64,000 nt of DNA, from positions 51,987,501 through 52,051,500 of the forward strand of contig CM077595.1 in the NCBI GenBank assembly GCA_039654915.1. Direction: 5' to 3'. The position numbers and the translations under genes were made by a program. This document shows positions 1 through 14,400 of the stretch, in pieces (the stretch's first letter is position 1; each line of letters begins with the position of its first letter). The DNA comes from Aquilaria yunnanensis. Lineage: Eukaryota; Streptophyta; Magnoliopsida; Malvales; Thymelaeaceae. The notes beneath the pieces were generated by a model that saw nothing but the letters and a program-made list of their open reading frames with translations, searched no databases and was not told where the DNA came from.

Positions 1-952
1 AAGTTGTCACTGTTTCCATTTCATTTGAAACAAGTTGTGAATGTTTCCATTTCTTTCCAAACAAGTTGTGATTGTTTCCAATTCAATCAAAAGTAGTTGT
101 GAATGTTTCCATTTCATTCCAAACAAGTTGTGAATGTTTCCTTTTCATTCCAAACAAGTTGTGCATGTTTCAAATTCATTCCGAAGAAGTTGTGACTGTT
201 TCCAACTCAATGCAAACAAGTTGTCACTGTTTCCATTTCATTTCAAACAAGTTGTGAATCTTTCCATTTCTTTCCAAAGAGGTTGCAAATGTTTCTACTT
301 CATTCTAGACAATGTGTGTGTCCACTTCATTCCAAACAAGTTTTGAATGTTTCCATTCATTGCAAACTAGTTCTGAATGTCCCAATTTCATTCCAAAGAT
401 TTTGTGAATGTTTCCATTTCATCCCAAACAAGTTGTGAGTGTTTCCACTTCATTACAAACAAGCTGTGATTGTTTCTATTTCCTTCCAAAGAAGTTGTGA
501 AGGTTTCCATTTCATTTGAAACAAGTTGTGAATGTTTCCATTTCATTCCAAACAAGTTTTGAATGTTTCCATTCATTCCAAACTAGTTGTGAATGTTCCC
601 ATTTCATTCGAAACAAGTTGTGAATGTTTCCATTTCTTTCCAAACAAGTTGTTAATGTTTCCATTTCAATGAAAACTTGTTGTGAATGTTTCCATTTCAT
701 TCCAAACAAGTTGTGAATGTGTCCATTTCTTTCCAAACAAGTTGTGAATGTTTCCATTTCAATCAACACTAGTTGTGAATGTTTCCATTTCATTCCAAAC
801 AAGTTGTGAATGTGTCCATTTCTTTCCAAACAAGTTGTGAATGTTTCCATTTCAATCAAAACTAGTTGTGAATGATTCCATTTCATTTCAAACAAGTTGT
901 GAATGTTTCCATTTCTTTCCAAAGAGGTTGTGAGTGTTTCTATTCCATTCCA

Positions 953-2530
953 GACACTGTGTGAGTGTGTCCACTTCATTCCAAACAAGTTTTGAATGTT
1001 TCCATTCATTCGAAACTAGTTCTGAATGTCCCAATTTCATTCCAAAGAAGTTGTGAATGTTTCCATTTCATTTGAAACAAGTTGTGAATGTTTCCATTTC
1101 TTTCCAAAGAAGTTGTGAATGTTTCCAATTCAATCAAAACTAGTTGTGAATGTTTCCATTTCATTCCAAACAAGTTGCGCATGTTTCAAATTCATTCCGA
1201 AGAAGTTGTGACTGTTTCCAACTCAATCCAAACAAGTTGTCACTGTTTCCATTTCATTTCAAACAAGTTGTGAATGTTTCCATTTCATTCCAAACAAGTT
1301 GTGAATGTTTCCATTTCCTTCCAAAGAGGTTGTGAATGTTTCTATTTCATTCCAGACACTGTGTGAGTGTGTCTACTTCATTCCAAACAAGTTTTGAATG
1401 TTTCCATTCATTCCAAACTAGTTCTGAATGTCCCAATTTCATTCCAAAGAAGTTGTGAATGTTTCCATTTCATTAGAAACAAGTTGTGAATGTTTCCATT
1501 TCTTTCCAAACAAGTTGTGAATGTTTCCAATTCAATCAAAAGTAGTTGTGAATGTTTCCATTTCATTCCAAACAAGTTGTGAATGTTTCCATTTCATTCC
1601 AAACAAGTTCTGCATGTTTCAAATTCATTCCGAAGAAGTTGTGACTGTTTCCAACTCAATCCAAACAAGTTGTCCCTGTTTCCATTTCATTTCAAACAAG
1701 TTGTGAATGTTTCCATTTCTTTCCAAAGAGGTTGCAAATGTTTCTACTTCATTCCAGACACTGTGTGAGTGTGTCCACTTCATTCCGAACAAGTTTTGAA
1801 TGTTTCCATTCATTCCAAACTAGTTCTGAATGTCCCAATTTCATTCCAAACAAGTTGTGAATGTTTCCATTTCATTTGAAACAAGTTGTGAATGTTTCCA
1901 TTTCTTTCCAAACAAGTTGTGAATGTTTCCAATTCAATCAAAACTAGTTGTGAATGTTTCCATTTCATTCCAAACAAGTTGTAAATGTTTCCATCTCATT
2001 CCAAACAAGTTGTGCATGTTTCAAATTCTTTCCGAAGAAGTTGTGACTGTTTCCAACTCAATCCAAACAAGTTGTCCCTGTTTCCATTTCATTCCAAACA
2101 AGTTGTGATTGTTTCCATTTCTTTCCAAAGAGGTTGTGAATGTTTCTATTTCATTCCAGACACTGTGTGAGTGTGTCCACTTCAATCCAAATAAGTTGTG
2201 AATGTTTCCATTCATGCCAAACTAGTTGTGAATGTTTCCATTTCTTTCCAAACCAGTTGTGAATGTTTCCATTTCAATCAAAACTTGTTGTGAATGTTTC
2301 CATTTCATTCCAAACAAGTTGTGAATGTGTCCATTTCTTTCCAAACAAGTTGTGAATGTTTCCATTTCATTCCAAACAAGTTGTGCATGTTTCAAACTCA
2401 TTCCGAAGAACTTGTGACTGTTTCCAACTCAATCCAAACAAGTTGTCCCTGTTTCCATTTCATTTCAAACAAGTTGTGAATGTTTCCATTTCTTTCCAAA
2501 GAGGTTGCAAATGTTTCTACTTCATTCCAG
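953..2530 (+). repeat. 402-bp first-level higher-order block
   Basis: A marker monomer reading GACACTGTGTGAGTGTGTCC recurs at 953, 1355, 1757 and 2159, exactly 402 bp apart (13 units, one of them 30 bp). The next marker variant is 371 bp further on, one unit shorter. Blocks therefore expand and contract by whole units. The same marker recurs at similar spacing across the rest of the left array. Confidence 0.85.
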
Positions 2531-5500
2531 ACAATGTGTGAGTGTGTCCACTTCATTCCAAACAAGTTTTGATTGTTTTCATTCATTCCAAACTAGTTCT
2601 GAATTTCCCAATTTCATTTCAAAGAAGTTCTGAATGTTTCCATTTCATCCCAAACAAGTTGTGAGTGTTTCCACTTCGTTACAAACAAGCTGTGATTGTT
2701 TCTATTTCCTTCCAAAGAAGTTGTGAAGGTTTCCATTTCATTTGAAACAAGTTGTGAATGTTTCCTTTTCATTCCAAACAAGTTTTGAATGTTTCCATTC
2801 ATTCCAAACTAGTTGTGAATGTTCCCATTTCATTCCAAACAAGTTGTGAATGTTTCCATTTCTTTCCAAACAAGTTGTGAATGTTTCCATTTCAATCAAA
2901 ACTAGTGTTGAATGTTTCCATTTCATTCCAAACAAGTTGTGAATGTGTCCATTTCTTTCCAAACAAGTTGTGAATGTTTCCATCTCAACCAAAACTAGTT
3001 GTGAATGTTTCCATTTCATTCGAAACAAGTTGTGAATCTTTCCACTTCCTTCCAAAAAAGTTGTGCATGTTTCAAATTCATTCCGAAGAAGTTGTGACCG
3101 TTTCCAACTCATTCGAAACAAGTTGTCACTGTTTCCAGTTCATTTCAAACAAGTTGTGAATGTGTCCATTTCTTTCCAAAGAGGTTGTGAATGTTTCTAT
3201 TTCATTCCAGACACTGTGTGAGTGTGTCCACTTCATTCCGAACAGAATGTTTCCATTCAATCCAAACTAGTTTTGAATGTCCCAATTTCATTCCAAAGAA
3301 GTTGTGAATGTTTCCATTTCTTTCCAAACAAGTTGTGAATGTTTCCATTTTTTTCCAAACAAGTTGTGAATGTTTCCAATTCAATCAAAACTAGTTGTGA
3401 ATGTTTCCATTTCATTCCAAACAAGTTGTGAATGTTTCCATCTCATTCCAAACAAGTTGTGCATGTTTCAAATTCATTCCGAAGAAGTTGTGACTGTTTC
3501 CAACTCAATCGAAAGAAGTTGTCACTGTTTCCATTTCATTTCAACCAAGTTGTAAATGTTTCCATTTCTTTCCAAAGAGGTTGTGAATGTTTCTATTTCA
3601 TTCCAGACACTGTGTGAGTGTGTCCACTTCATTCCAAACAAGTTTTGAATGTTTCCATTCATTCCAAACTAGTTCGGAATGTCCCAATTTTATTCCAAAG
3701 AAGTTGTGAATGTTTCCATTTCTTTCCAAACAAGTTGTGAATCTTTCCAATTCAATCAAAACTAGTTGTGAATGTTTCCATTTCATTCCAAACAAGTTGT
3801 GAATGTTTCCATCTCATTCCAAACAAGTTGTGCATGTTTCAAATTCATTCCGAAGAAGTTGTGACTGTTTCCAACTCAATCCAAATAAGTTGTCACTGTT
3901 TCTATTTCATTTCAAACAAGTTGTGAATGTTTCCATTTCTCTCCAAAGAGGTTGCAAATGTTTCCATTTCATTCCAGACAATGTGTGAGTGTACCCACTT
4001 CATTCCAAACAAGTTTTGAATGTTTCCATTCATTCCAAACTAGTTCTGAATGCCCCAATTTCATTCCAAAGAAGTTGTGAATGTTTCCATTTCATCCCAA
4101 ACAACTTGTGAGTGTTTCCACTTCATTACAAACAAGCTGTGATTGTTTCTATTTCCTTCCAAAGAAGTTGTGAAGGTTTCCATTTCATTTGAAACAAGTT
4201 GTGAATGTTTCCATTTCATTCCAAACAAGTTTTGAATGTTTCCATTCATGCCAAACTAGTTGTGAATGTTCCCATTTCATTCCAAACAAGTTGTGAATGT
4301 TTCCATTTCTTTCCAAACCAGTTGTGAATGTTTCCATTTCAATCAAAACTTGTTGTGAATGTTTCCATTTCATTCCAAACAAGTTGTGAATGTGTCCATT
4401 TCTTTCCAAACAAGTTGTGAATGTTTCCATTTCATTCCAAACAAGTTGTGCATGTTTCAAACTCATTCCGAAGAAGTTGTGACTGTTTCCAACTCAATCC
4501 AAACAAGTTGTCCCTGTTTCCATTTCATTTCAAACAAGTTGTGAATGTTTCCATTTCTTTCCAAAGAGGTTGCAAATGTTTCTACTTCATTCCAGACAAC
4601 GTGTGAGTGTGTCCACTTCATTCCAAACAAGTTTTGATTGTTTTCATTCATTCCAAACTAGTTCTGAATTTCCCAATTTCATTTCAAAGAATTTCTGAAT
4701 GTTTCCAATTCATCCCAAACAAGTTGTGAGTGTTTCCACTTCGTTACAAACAAGCTGTGATTGTTTCTATTTCCTTCCAAAGAAGTTGTGAAGGTTTCCA
4801 TTTCATTTGAAACAAGTTGTGAATGTTTCCTTTTCATTCCAAACAAGTTTTGAATGTTTCCATTCATTCCAAACTAGTTGTGAATGTTCCCATTTCATTC
4901 CAAACAAGTTGTGAATGTTTCCATTTCTTTCCAAACAAGTTGTGAATGTTTCCATTTCAATCAAAACTAGTGTTGAATGTTTCCATTTCATTCCAAACAA
5001 GTTGTGAATGTGTCCATTTCTTTCCAAACAAGTTGTGAATGTTTCCATCTCAACCAAAACTAGTTGTGAATGTTTCCATTTCATTCGAAACAAGTTGTGA
5101 ATGTTTCCACTTCCTTCCAAAAAAGTTGTGCATGTTTCAAATTCATTCCGAAGAAGTTGTGACCGTTTCCAACTCATTCGAAACAAGTTGTCACTGTTTC
5201 CAGTTCATTTCAAACAAGTTGTGAATGTGTCCATTTCTTTCCAAAGAGGTTGTGAATGTTTCTATTTCATTCCAGACACTGTGTGAGTGTGTCCACTTCA
5301 TTCCGAACAGAATGTTTCCATTCAATCCAAACTAGTTTTGAATGTCCCAATTTCATTCCAAAGAAGTTGTGAATGTTTCCATTTCTTTCCAAACAAGTTG
5401 TGAATGTTTCCATTTTTTTCCAAACAAGTTGTGAATGTTTCCAATTCAATCAAAACTAGTTGTGAATGTTTCCATTTCATTCCAAACAAGTTGTGAATGT

Positions 5501-8440
5501 TTCCATCTCATTCCAAACAAGTTGTGCATGTTTCAAATTCATTCCGAAGAAGTTGTGACTGTTTCCAACTCAATCGAAAGAAGTTGTCACTGTTTCCATT
5601 TCATTTCAACCAAGTTGTAAATGTTTCCATTTCTTTCCAAAGAGGTTGTGAATGTTTCTATTTCATTCCAGACACTGTGTGAGTGTGTCCACTTCATTCC
5701 AAACAAGTTTTGAATGTTTCCATTCATTCCAAACTAGTTCGGAATGTCCCAATTTTATTCCAAAGAAGTTGTGAATGTTTCCATTTCATTTGAAACAAGT
5801 TGTGAATGTTTCCATTTCTTTCCAAACAAGTTGTGAATCTTTCCAATTCAATCAAAACTAGTTGTGAATGTTTCCATTTCATTCCAAACAAGTTGTGAAT
5901 GTTTCCATCTCATTCCAAACAAGTTGTGCATGTTTCAAATTCATTCCGAAGAAGTTGTGACTGTTTCCAACTCAATCCAAATAAGTTGTCACTGTTTCTA
6001 TTTCATTTCAAACAAGTTGTGAATGTTTCCATTTCTCTCCAAAGAGGTTGCAAATGTTTCCATTTCATTCCAGACAATGTGTGAGTGTACCCACTTCATT
6101 CCAAACAAGTTTTGAATGTTTCCATTCATTCCAAACTAGTTCTGAATGCCCCAATTTCATTCCAAAGAAGTTGTGAATGTTTCCATTTCATCCCAAACAA
6201 CTTGTGAGTGTTTCCACTTCATTACAAACAAGCTGTGATTGTTTCTATTTCCTTCCAAAGAAGTTGTGAAGGTTTCCATTTCATTTGAAACAAGTTGTGA
6301 ATGTTTCCATTTCATTCCAAACAAGTTTTGAATGTTTCCATTCATGCCAAACTAGTTGTGAATGTTCCCATTTCATTCCAAACAAGTTGTGAATGTTTCC
6401 ATTTCTTTCCAAACCAGTTGTGAATGTTTCCATTTCAATCAAAACTTGTTGTGAATGTTTCCATTTCATTCCAAACAAGTTGTGAATGTGTCCATTTCTT
6501 TCCAAACAAGTTGTGAATGTTTCCATTTCATTCCAAACAAGTTGTGCATGTTTCAAACTCATTCCGAAGAAGTTGTGACTGTTTCCAACTCAATCCAAAC
6601 AAGTTGTCCCTGTTTCCATTTCATTTCAAACAAGTTGTGAATGTTTCCATTTCTTTCCAAAGAGGTTGCAAATGTTTCTACTTCATTCCAGACAACGTGT
6701 GAGTGTGTCCACTTCATTCCAAACAAGTTTTGATTGTTTTCATTCATTCCAAACTAGTTCTGAATTTCCCAATTTCATTTCAAAGAATTTCTGAATGTTT
6801 CCAATTCATCCCAAACAAGTTGTGAGTGTTTCCACTTCGTTACAAACAAGCTGTGATTGTTTCTATTTCCTTCCAAAGAAGTTGTGAAGGTTTCCATTTC
6901 ATTTGAAACAAGTTGTGAATGTTTCCTTTTCATTCCAAACAAGTTTTGAATGTTTCCATTCATTCCAAACTAGTTGTGAATGTTCCCATTTCATTCCAAA
7001 CAAGTTGTGAATGTTTCCATTTCTTTCCAAACAAGTTGTGAATGTTTCCATTTCAATCAAAACTAGTGTTGAATGTTTCCATTTCATTCCAAACAAGTTG
7101 TGAATGTGTCCATTTCTTTCCAAACAAGTTGTGAATGTTTCCATCTCAACCAAAACTAGTTGTGAATGTTTCCATTTCATTCGAAACAAGTTGTGAATCT
7201 TTCCACTTCCTTCCAAAAAAGTTGTGCATGTTTCAAATTCATTCCGAAGAAGTTGTGACCGTTTCCAACTCATTCGAAACAAGTTGTCACTGTTTCCAGT
7301 TCATTTCAAACAAGTTGTGAATGTGTCCATTTCTTTCCAAAGAGGTTGTGAATGTTTCTATTTCATTCCAGACACTGTGTGAGTGTGTCCACTTCATTCC
7401 GAACAGAATGTTTCCATTCATTCCAAACTAGTTTTGAATGTCCCAATTTCATTCCAAAGAAGTTGTGAATGTTTCCATTTCATTTGAAACAAGTTGTGAA
7501 TGTTTCCATTTCTTTCCAAACAAGTTGTGAATGTTTCCAATTCAATCAAAACTAGTTGTGAATGTTTCCATTTCATTCCAAACAAGTTGTGAATGTTTCC
7601 ATCTCATTCCAAACAAGTTGTGCATGTTTCAAATTCATTCCGAAGAAGTTGTGACTGTTTCCAACTCAATCGAAAGAAGTTGTCACTGTTTCCATTTCAT
7701 TTCAACCAAGTTGTAAATGTTTCCATTTCTTTCCAAAGAGGTTGTGAATGTTTCTATTTCATTCCAGACACTGTGTGAGTGTGTCCACTTCATTCCAAAC
7801 AAGTTTTGAATGTTTCCATTCATTCCAAACTAGTTCGGAATGTCCCAATTTTATTCCAAAGAAGTTGTGAATGTTTCCATTTCATTTGAAACAAGTTGTG
7901 AATGTTTCCATTTCTTTCCAAACAAGTTGTGAATGTTTCCAATTCAATCAAAACTAGTTGTGAATGTTTCCATTTCATTCCAAACAAGTTGTGAATGTTT
8001 CCATCTCATTCCAAACAAGTTGTGCATGTTTCAAATTCATTCCGAAGAAGTTGTGACTGTTTCCAACTCAATCCAAACAAGTTGTCACTGTTTCCATTTC
8101 ATTTCAAACAAGTTGTGAATGTTTCCATTTCTTTCCAAAGAGGTTGCAAATGTTTCTATTTCATTCCAGACAATGTGTGAGTGTGCCCACTTCATTCCAA
8201 ACAAGTTTTGAATGTTTCCATTCATTCCAAACTAGTTCTGAATGTCCCAATTTCAGTCCAAAGAAATTGTGAATGTTTCCATTTCATCCCAAACAAGTTG
8301 TGAGTGTTTCCACTTCATTACAAACAAGCTGTGATTGTTTCTATTTCCTTCCAAAGAAGTTGTGAAGGTTTCCATTTCATTTGAAACAAGTTGTGAATGT
8401 TTCCATTTCATTCCAAACAAGTTTTGAATGTTTCCATTCA
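2294..8440 (+). repeat. About 2.1-kb second-level higher-order repeat, three copies
   Basis: Three near-identical copies begin at about 2294, 4359 and 6455, with offsets of 2065 and 2096 bp. The 31-bp difference is one monomer absent from the first copy near 3715 compared with 5780. A 127-codon open frame on the minus strand at 2738-3121, 4803-5186 and 6899-7282 differs by about one residue among copies, so amplification is recent. The third copy diverges towards its end. Unequal crossing-over or segmental duplication is the likely source. Confidence 0.88.
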
Positions 8441-11400
8441 TGCCAAACTAGTTGTGAATGTTCCCATTTCATTCCAAACAAGTTGTGATTGTTTCCATTT
8501 CTTTGCAAACAAGTTGTGAATGTTTCCTTTTCAATCAAAACTAGTTGTGAATGTTTCCATTTCATTCCAAACAAGTTGTGAATGTGTCCATTTCTTTCCA
8601 AACAAGTTGTGAATGTTTCCATTTCAATCAAAACTAGTTGTGAATGTTTCCATTTCATTCCAAACAAATTGTGAATGTGTCCATTTCATCCCAAACAAGT
8701 TGTGAGTGTTTCCACTTCACTATAAACAAGCTGTGATTGTTTCTATTGCCAAAGAAGTTGTGAAGGTTTCCATTTCATTTGAAACAAGTTGTGAATGTTT
8801 CCATTTCATTCCAAACAAGTTTTGAATGTTTCCATTCATGCCAAACTAGTTCTGAATGTTCCCATTTCATTCCAAACAAGTTGTGACTGTTTCAATTTCT
8901 TTGCAAACAAGTTGTGAATGTTTCCATTTCAATCAAAACTAGTTGTGAATGTTTCCATTTCATTCCAAACAAGTTGTGAATGTGTCCATTTCTTTCCAAA
9001 CAAGTTGTGAATGTTTCCATTTGAATCAAAACTGGTTGTGAATGTTTTCATTTCATTCCAAACAAGTTGTGAATGTTTCCCTTTCATTCCAAACAAGTTG
9101 TGCATGTTTCAAATTCATTCCGAAGAAGTTGTGACTGGTTCGAACTCATTCGAAACAAGTTGTCACTGTTTCCATTTCATTTCAAAGTTGTGAAAGTTTC
9201 CATTTCTTTCCAAAGAGGTTGTGAATGTTTCTATTTCATTCCAGACACTGTGTGAGTGTGTCCACTTCATTCCAAACAAGTTTTGAATGTTTCCATTCAT
9301 TCCAAACTAGTTCTGAATGTCCCAATTTCATTCCAAAGAAGTTGTGAATGTTTCCATTTCATTTGAAACAAGTTGTGAATGTTTCCATTTCTTTCCAAAC
9401 AAGTTGTGAATGTTTCCAATTCAATCAAAACTAGTTGTGAATGTTTCCATTTCATTCCAAACAAGTTGTGAATGTTTCCATTTCATTCCAAACAAGTTCT
9501 GCATGTTTCAAATTCATTCCGAAGAAGTTGTGACTGTTTCCAACTCAATCCAAACAAGTTGTCACTGTTTCCATTTCATTTCAAACAAGTTGTGAATGTT
9601 TCCATTTCTTTCCAAAGAGGTTGCAAATGTTTCTACTTCATTCCAGACAATGTGTGAGTGTGTCCACTTCATTCCAAACAAGTTTTGAATGTTTCCATTC
9701 ATTCCAAACTAGTTCTGAATGTCCCAATTTCATTCCAAAGATTTTGTGAATGTTTCCATTTCATCCCAAACAAGTTGTGAGTGTTTCCACTTCATTAAAA
9801 ACAAGCTGTGATTGTTTCTATTTCCTTCCAAAGAAGTTGTGAAGGTTTCCATTTCATTTGAAACAAGTTGTGAATGTTTCCACTTCATTCCAAACAAGTT
9901 TTGAATGTTTCCATTCATTCCAAACTAGTTGTGAATGTTCCCATTTCATTCCAAACAAGTTGTGAATGTTTCCATTTCTTTCCAAACAAGTTGTGAATGT
10001 TTCCATTTTAATCAAAACTTGTTGTGAATGTTTCCATTTCATTCCAAACAAGTTGTGAATGTGTCCATTTCTTTCCAAACAAGTTGTGAATGTTTCCATC
10101 TCAATCAAAACTAGTTGTGAATGTTTCCATTTCATTCCAAACAAGTTGTGAATTTGTCCATTTCTTTCCAAACAAGTTGTGAATGTTTCCATTTCAATCA
10201 AAACTAGTTGTGAATGTTTCCATTTCATTTCAAACAAGTTGTGAATGTTTCCATTTCTTTCCAAAGAGGTTGTGAATGTTTCTATTTCATTCCAGACACT
10301 GTGTGAGTGTGTCCACTTTATTCCAAACAAGTTTTGAATGTTTCCATTCATTCCAAACTAGTTCTGAATGTCCCAATTTCATTCCAAAGAAGTTGTGAAT
10401 GTTTCCATTTCATTAGAAACAAGTTGTGAATGTTTCCATTTCTTTCCAAACAAGTTGTGAATGTTTCCAATTCAATCAAATTTAGTGGTGAATGTTTCCA
10501 TTTCATTCCAAACAAGTTATGAATGTTTCCATTTCATTCCAAACAAGTTGTGGATGTTTCAAATTCATTTCATTCCATTTCATTCCAAACAGGTTGTGAA
10601 TGTGTCCATTTCTTTCCAAACAAGTTGTTAATGTTTCCATTTCAATCAAAATTAGTTGTGAATGTTTCCATTTCATTTCAAACAAGTTGTGAATGTTTCC
10701 ATTTCTTTCCAAAGAGGTTGTGAATGTTTCTATTTTATTCCAGCCACTGTGTGAGTCTGTCCACTTCATTCCAAACAAGATTTGAATGATTCTATTCATT
10801 CCAAACTAGTTCTGAATTTCCCAATTTCATTTCAAAGAAGTTGTGAATGTTTCCATTTCATCCCAAACAAGTTGTGAGTGTTTCCACTTCGTTACAAACA
10901 AGCTGTGATTGTTTCTATTTCCTTCCAAAGAAGTTGTGAAGGTTTCCATTTCATTTGAAACAAGTTGTGAATGTTTCCTTTTCATTCCAAACAAGTTTTG
11001 AATGTTTCCATTCATTCCAAACTAGTTGTGAATGTTTCCATTTCTTTCCAAACAAGTTGTGAATGTTTCCATTTCAATCAAAACTAGTGTTGAATGTTTC
11101 CATTTCATTCCAAACAAGTTGTGAATGTGTCCATTTCTTTGCAAACAAGTTGTGAATGTTTCCATTTCAATCAAAACTAGTTGTGAATGTTTCCATTTCA
11201 TTCGAAACAAGTTGTGAATGTTTCCACTTCATTCCAAAAAAGTTTTGCATGTTTCAAATTCATTCCGAAGAAGTTGTGACCGTTTCCAACTCATTTCTTT
11301 CCAAACAAGTTGTGAATGTTTCCAATTCAATCAAAACTAGTTGTGAATGTTTCCATTTCATTCCAAACAAGTTGTGCATGTTTCAAATTCATTCCGAAGA

Positions 11401-14400
11401 AGTTGTGAGTGTTTCCAACTCATTCGAAACAAGTTGTCACTGTTTCCATTTCATTCCAAACAAGTTGTGAAAGTTTCCATTTCTTTCCAAAGAGGTTGTG
11501 AATGTTTCTATTTCATTCCAGACACTGTGTGAGTGTGTCCACTTCATTCCGAACAGAATGTTTCCATTCATTCCAAACTAGTTTTGAATGTCCCAATTTC
11601 ATTCCAAAGAAGTTGTGAATGTTTCCATTTCATTTGAAACAAGTTGTGAATGTTTCCATTTCTTTCCAAACAAGTTGTGAATGTTTCCAATTCAATCAAA
11701 ACTAGTTGTGAATGTTTCCATTTCATTCCAAACAAGTTGTGAATGTTTCCATCTCATTCCAAACAAGTTGTGCATGTTTCAAATTCATTCCGAAGAAGTT
11801 GTGACTGTTTCCAACTCAATCGAAAGAAGTTGTCACTGTTTCCATTTCATTTCAACCAAGTTGTAAATGTTTCCATTTCTTTCCAAAGAGGTTGTGAATG
11901 TTTCTATTTCATTCCAGACACTGTGTGAGTGTGTCCACTTCATTCCAAACAAGTTTTGAATGTTTCCATTCATTCCAAACTAGTTCGGAATGTCCCAATT
12001 TTATTCCAAAGAAGTTGTGAATGTTTCCATTTCATTTGAAACAAGTTGTGAATGTTTCCATTTCTTTCCAAACAAGTTGTGAATGTTTCCAATTCAATCA
12101 AAACTAGTTGTGAATGTTTCCATTTCATTCCAAACAAGTTGTGAATGTTTCCATCTCATTCCAAACAAGTTGTGCATATTTCAAATTCATTCCGAAGAAG
12201 TTGTGACTGTTTCCAACTCAATCCAAACAAGTTGTCACTGTTTCCATTTCATTTCAAACAAGTCGTGAATGTTTCCATTTCTTTCCAAAGAGTTGCAAAT
12301 GTTTCTATTTCATTCCAGACAATGTGTGAGTGTGCCCACTTCATTCCAAACAAGTTTTGAATGTTTCCATTCATTCCAAACTAGTTCTGAATGTCCCAAT
12401 TTCATTCCAAAGATGTTGTGAATGTTTCCATTTCATTAGAAACAAGTTGTGAATGTTTCCATTTCTTTCCAAACAAGTTGTGAATGTTTCCAATTCAATC
12501 AAATTTAGTGGTGAATGTTTCCATTTCATTCCAAACAAGTTATGAATGTTTCCATTTCATTCCAAACAAGTTGTGCATGTTTCAAATTCATTCCGAAGTA
12601 GTTGTGACTGTTTGCAACTCATTCTAAACAAGTTGTCACTGTTTCCATTTCATTTCAAACAAGTTGTGAATGTTTCCATTTCTTTCCAAAGAGGTTGTGA
12701 ATGTTTCTATTTCATTCCGGACACTGTGTGAGTGTGTCCACTTCATTCCAAACAAGTTTTGAATGTTTCCATTCATTCCAAACTAGTTCTGAATGTCCCA
12801 ATTTCATTCCAAAGAAGTTCTGAATGTTTCCATTTCATTAGAAACAAGTTGTGAATGTTTCCATTTCTTTCCAAACAAGTTGTGAATGTTTCCAATTCAA
12901 TCAAATTTAGTGGTGAATGTTTCCATTTCATTCCAAACAAGTTATGAATGTTTCCATTTCATTCCAAACAAGTTGTGAATGTTTCAAATTCATTCCGAAG
13001 AAGTTGTGACTGTTTCCAACTCAATCCAAACAAGTTGTCCCTGTTTCCATTTCATTTCAAACAAGTTGTGAATGTTTCCATTTCTTTCCAAAGATGTTGC
13101 AAATGTTTCTACTTCATTCCAGACAATGTGTGAGTGTGTCCACTTCATTCCAAACAAGTTTTGAATGTTTCCATTCATTCCAAACTAGTTCTGAATTTCC
13201 CAATTTCATTTCAAAGAAGTTGTGAATGTTTCCATTTCATCCCAAACAAGTTGTGAGTGTTTCCACTTCGTTACAAACAAGCTGTGATTGTTTCTATTTC
13301 CTTCCAAAGAAGTTGTGAAGGTTTCCATTTCATTTGAAACAAGTTGTGAAGGTTTCCTTTTCATTCCAAACAAGTTTTGAATGTTTCCATTCATTCCAAA
13401 CTAGTTCTGAATGTTCCCATTTCATTCCAAACAAGTTGTGAATGTGTCCATTTCTTTCCAAACAAGTTGTGAATGTTTCCATTTCAATCAAAACTAGTTG
13501 TGAATGTTTCCATTTCATTTCAAACAAGTTGTGAATGTTTCCATTTCTTTCCAAAGAGGTTGTGAATGTTTCTATTTCATTCCAGACACTGTGTCAGTGT
13601 GTCCACTTCATTCCAAACAAGTTTTGAATGTTTCCATTCATTCCAAACTAGTTCTGAATGTCCCAATTTCATTCCAAAGAAGTTGTGAATGTTTCCATTT
13701 CATTAGAAACAAGTTGTGAATGTTTCCATTTCTTTCCAAACAAGTTGTGAATGTTTCCAATTCAATCAAATTTAGTGGTGAATGTTTCCATTTCATTCCA
13801 AACAAGTTATGAATGTTTCCATTTCATTCCAAACAAGTTGTGGATGTTTCAAATTCATTCCGAAGAAGTTGTGACTGTTTCCAACTCAATCCAAACAAGT
13901 TGTCCCTGTTTCCATTTCATTTCAAACAAGTTGTGAATGTTTCCATTTCTTTCCAAAGATGTTGCAAATGTTTCTACTTCATTCCAGACAATGTGAATGT
14001 GTCCATTTCATTCCAAACTACTTGTGAATGTTTCCATTTCATTCCAAACAAGTTGTGAATGTGTCCATTTCTTTCCAAACAAGTTGTGAATGTTTCCATT
14101 TCAATCAAAACTACTTGTGAATGTTTCCATTTCATTCCAAACAAGTTGTGAATGTTTTCCATTTCATTCCCAAAAAGGTGTGCATGTTTCAAATTCGTTC
14201 CGAAGAAGTTGTGACTGTTTCCAACTCATTCGAAACAAGTTGTCACTGTTTCCATTTCATTTCAAACAAGTTGTGAATGTTTCCATTTCTTTCCAAAAAG
14301 GTTGTGAATGTTTCTATTTCATTCCACACACTGTGTGAGTGTGTCCACTTCATTCCAAACAAGTTTTGAATGTTTCCATTCATTCCAAACTAGTTCTGAA

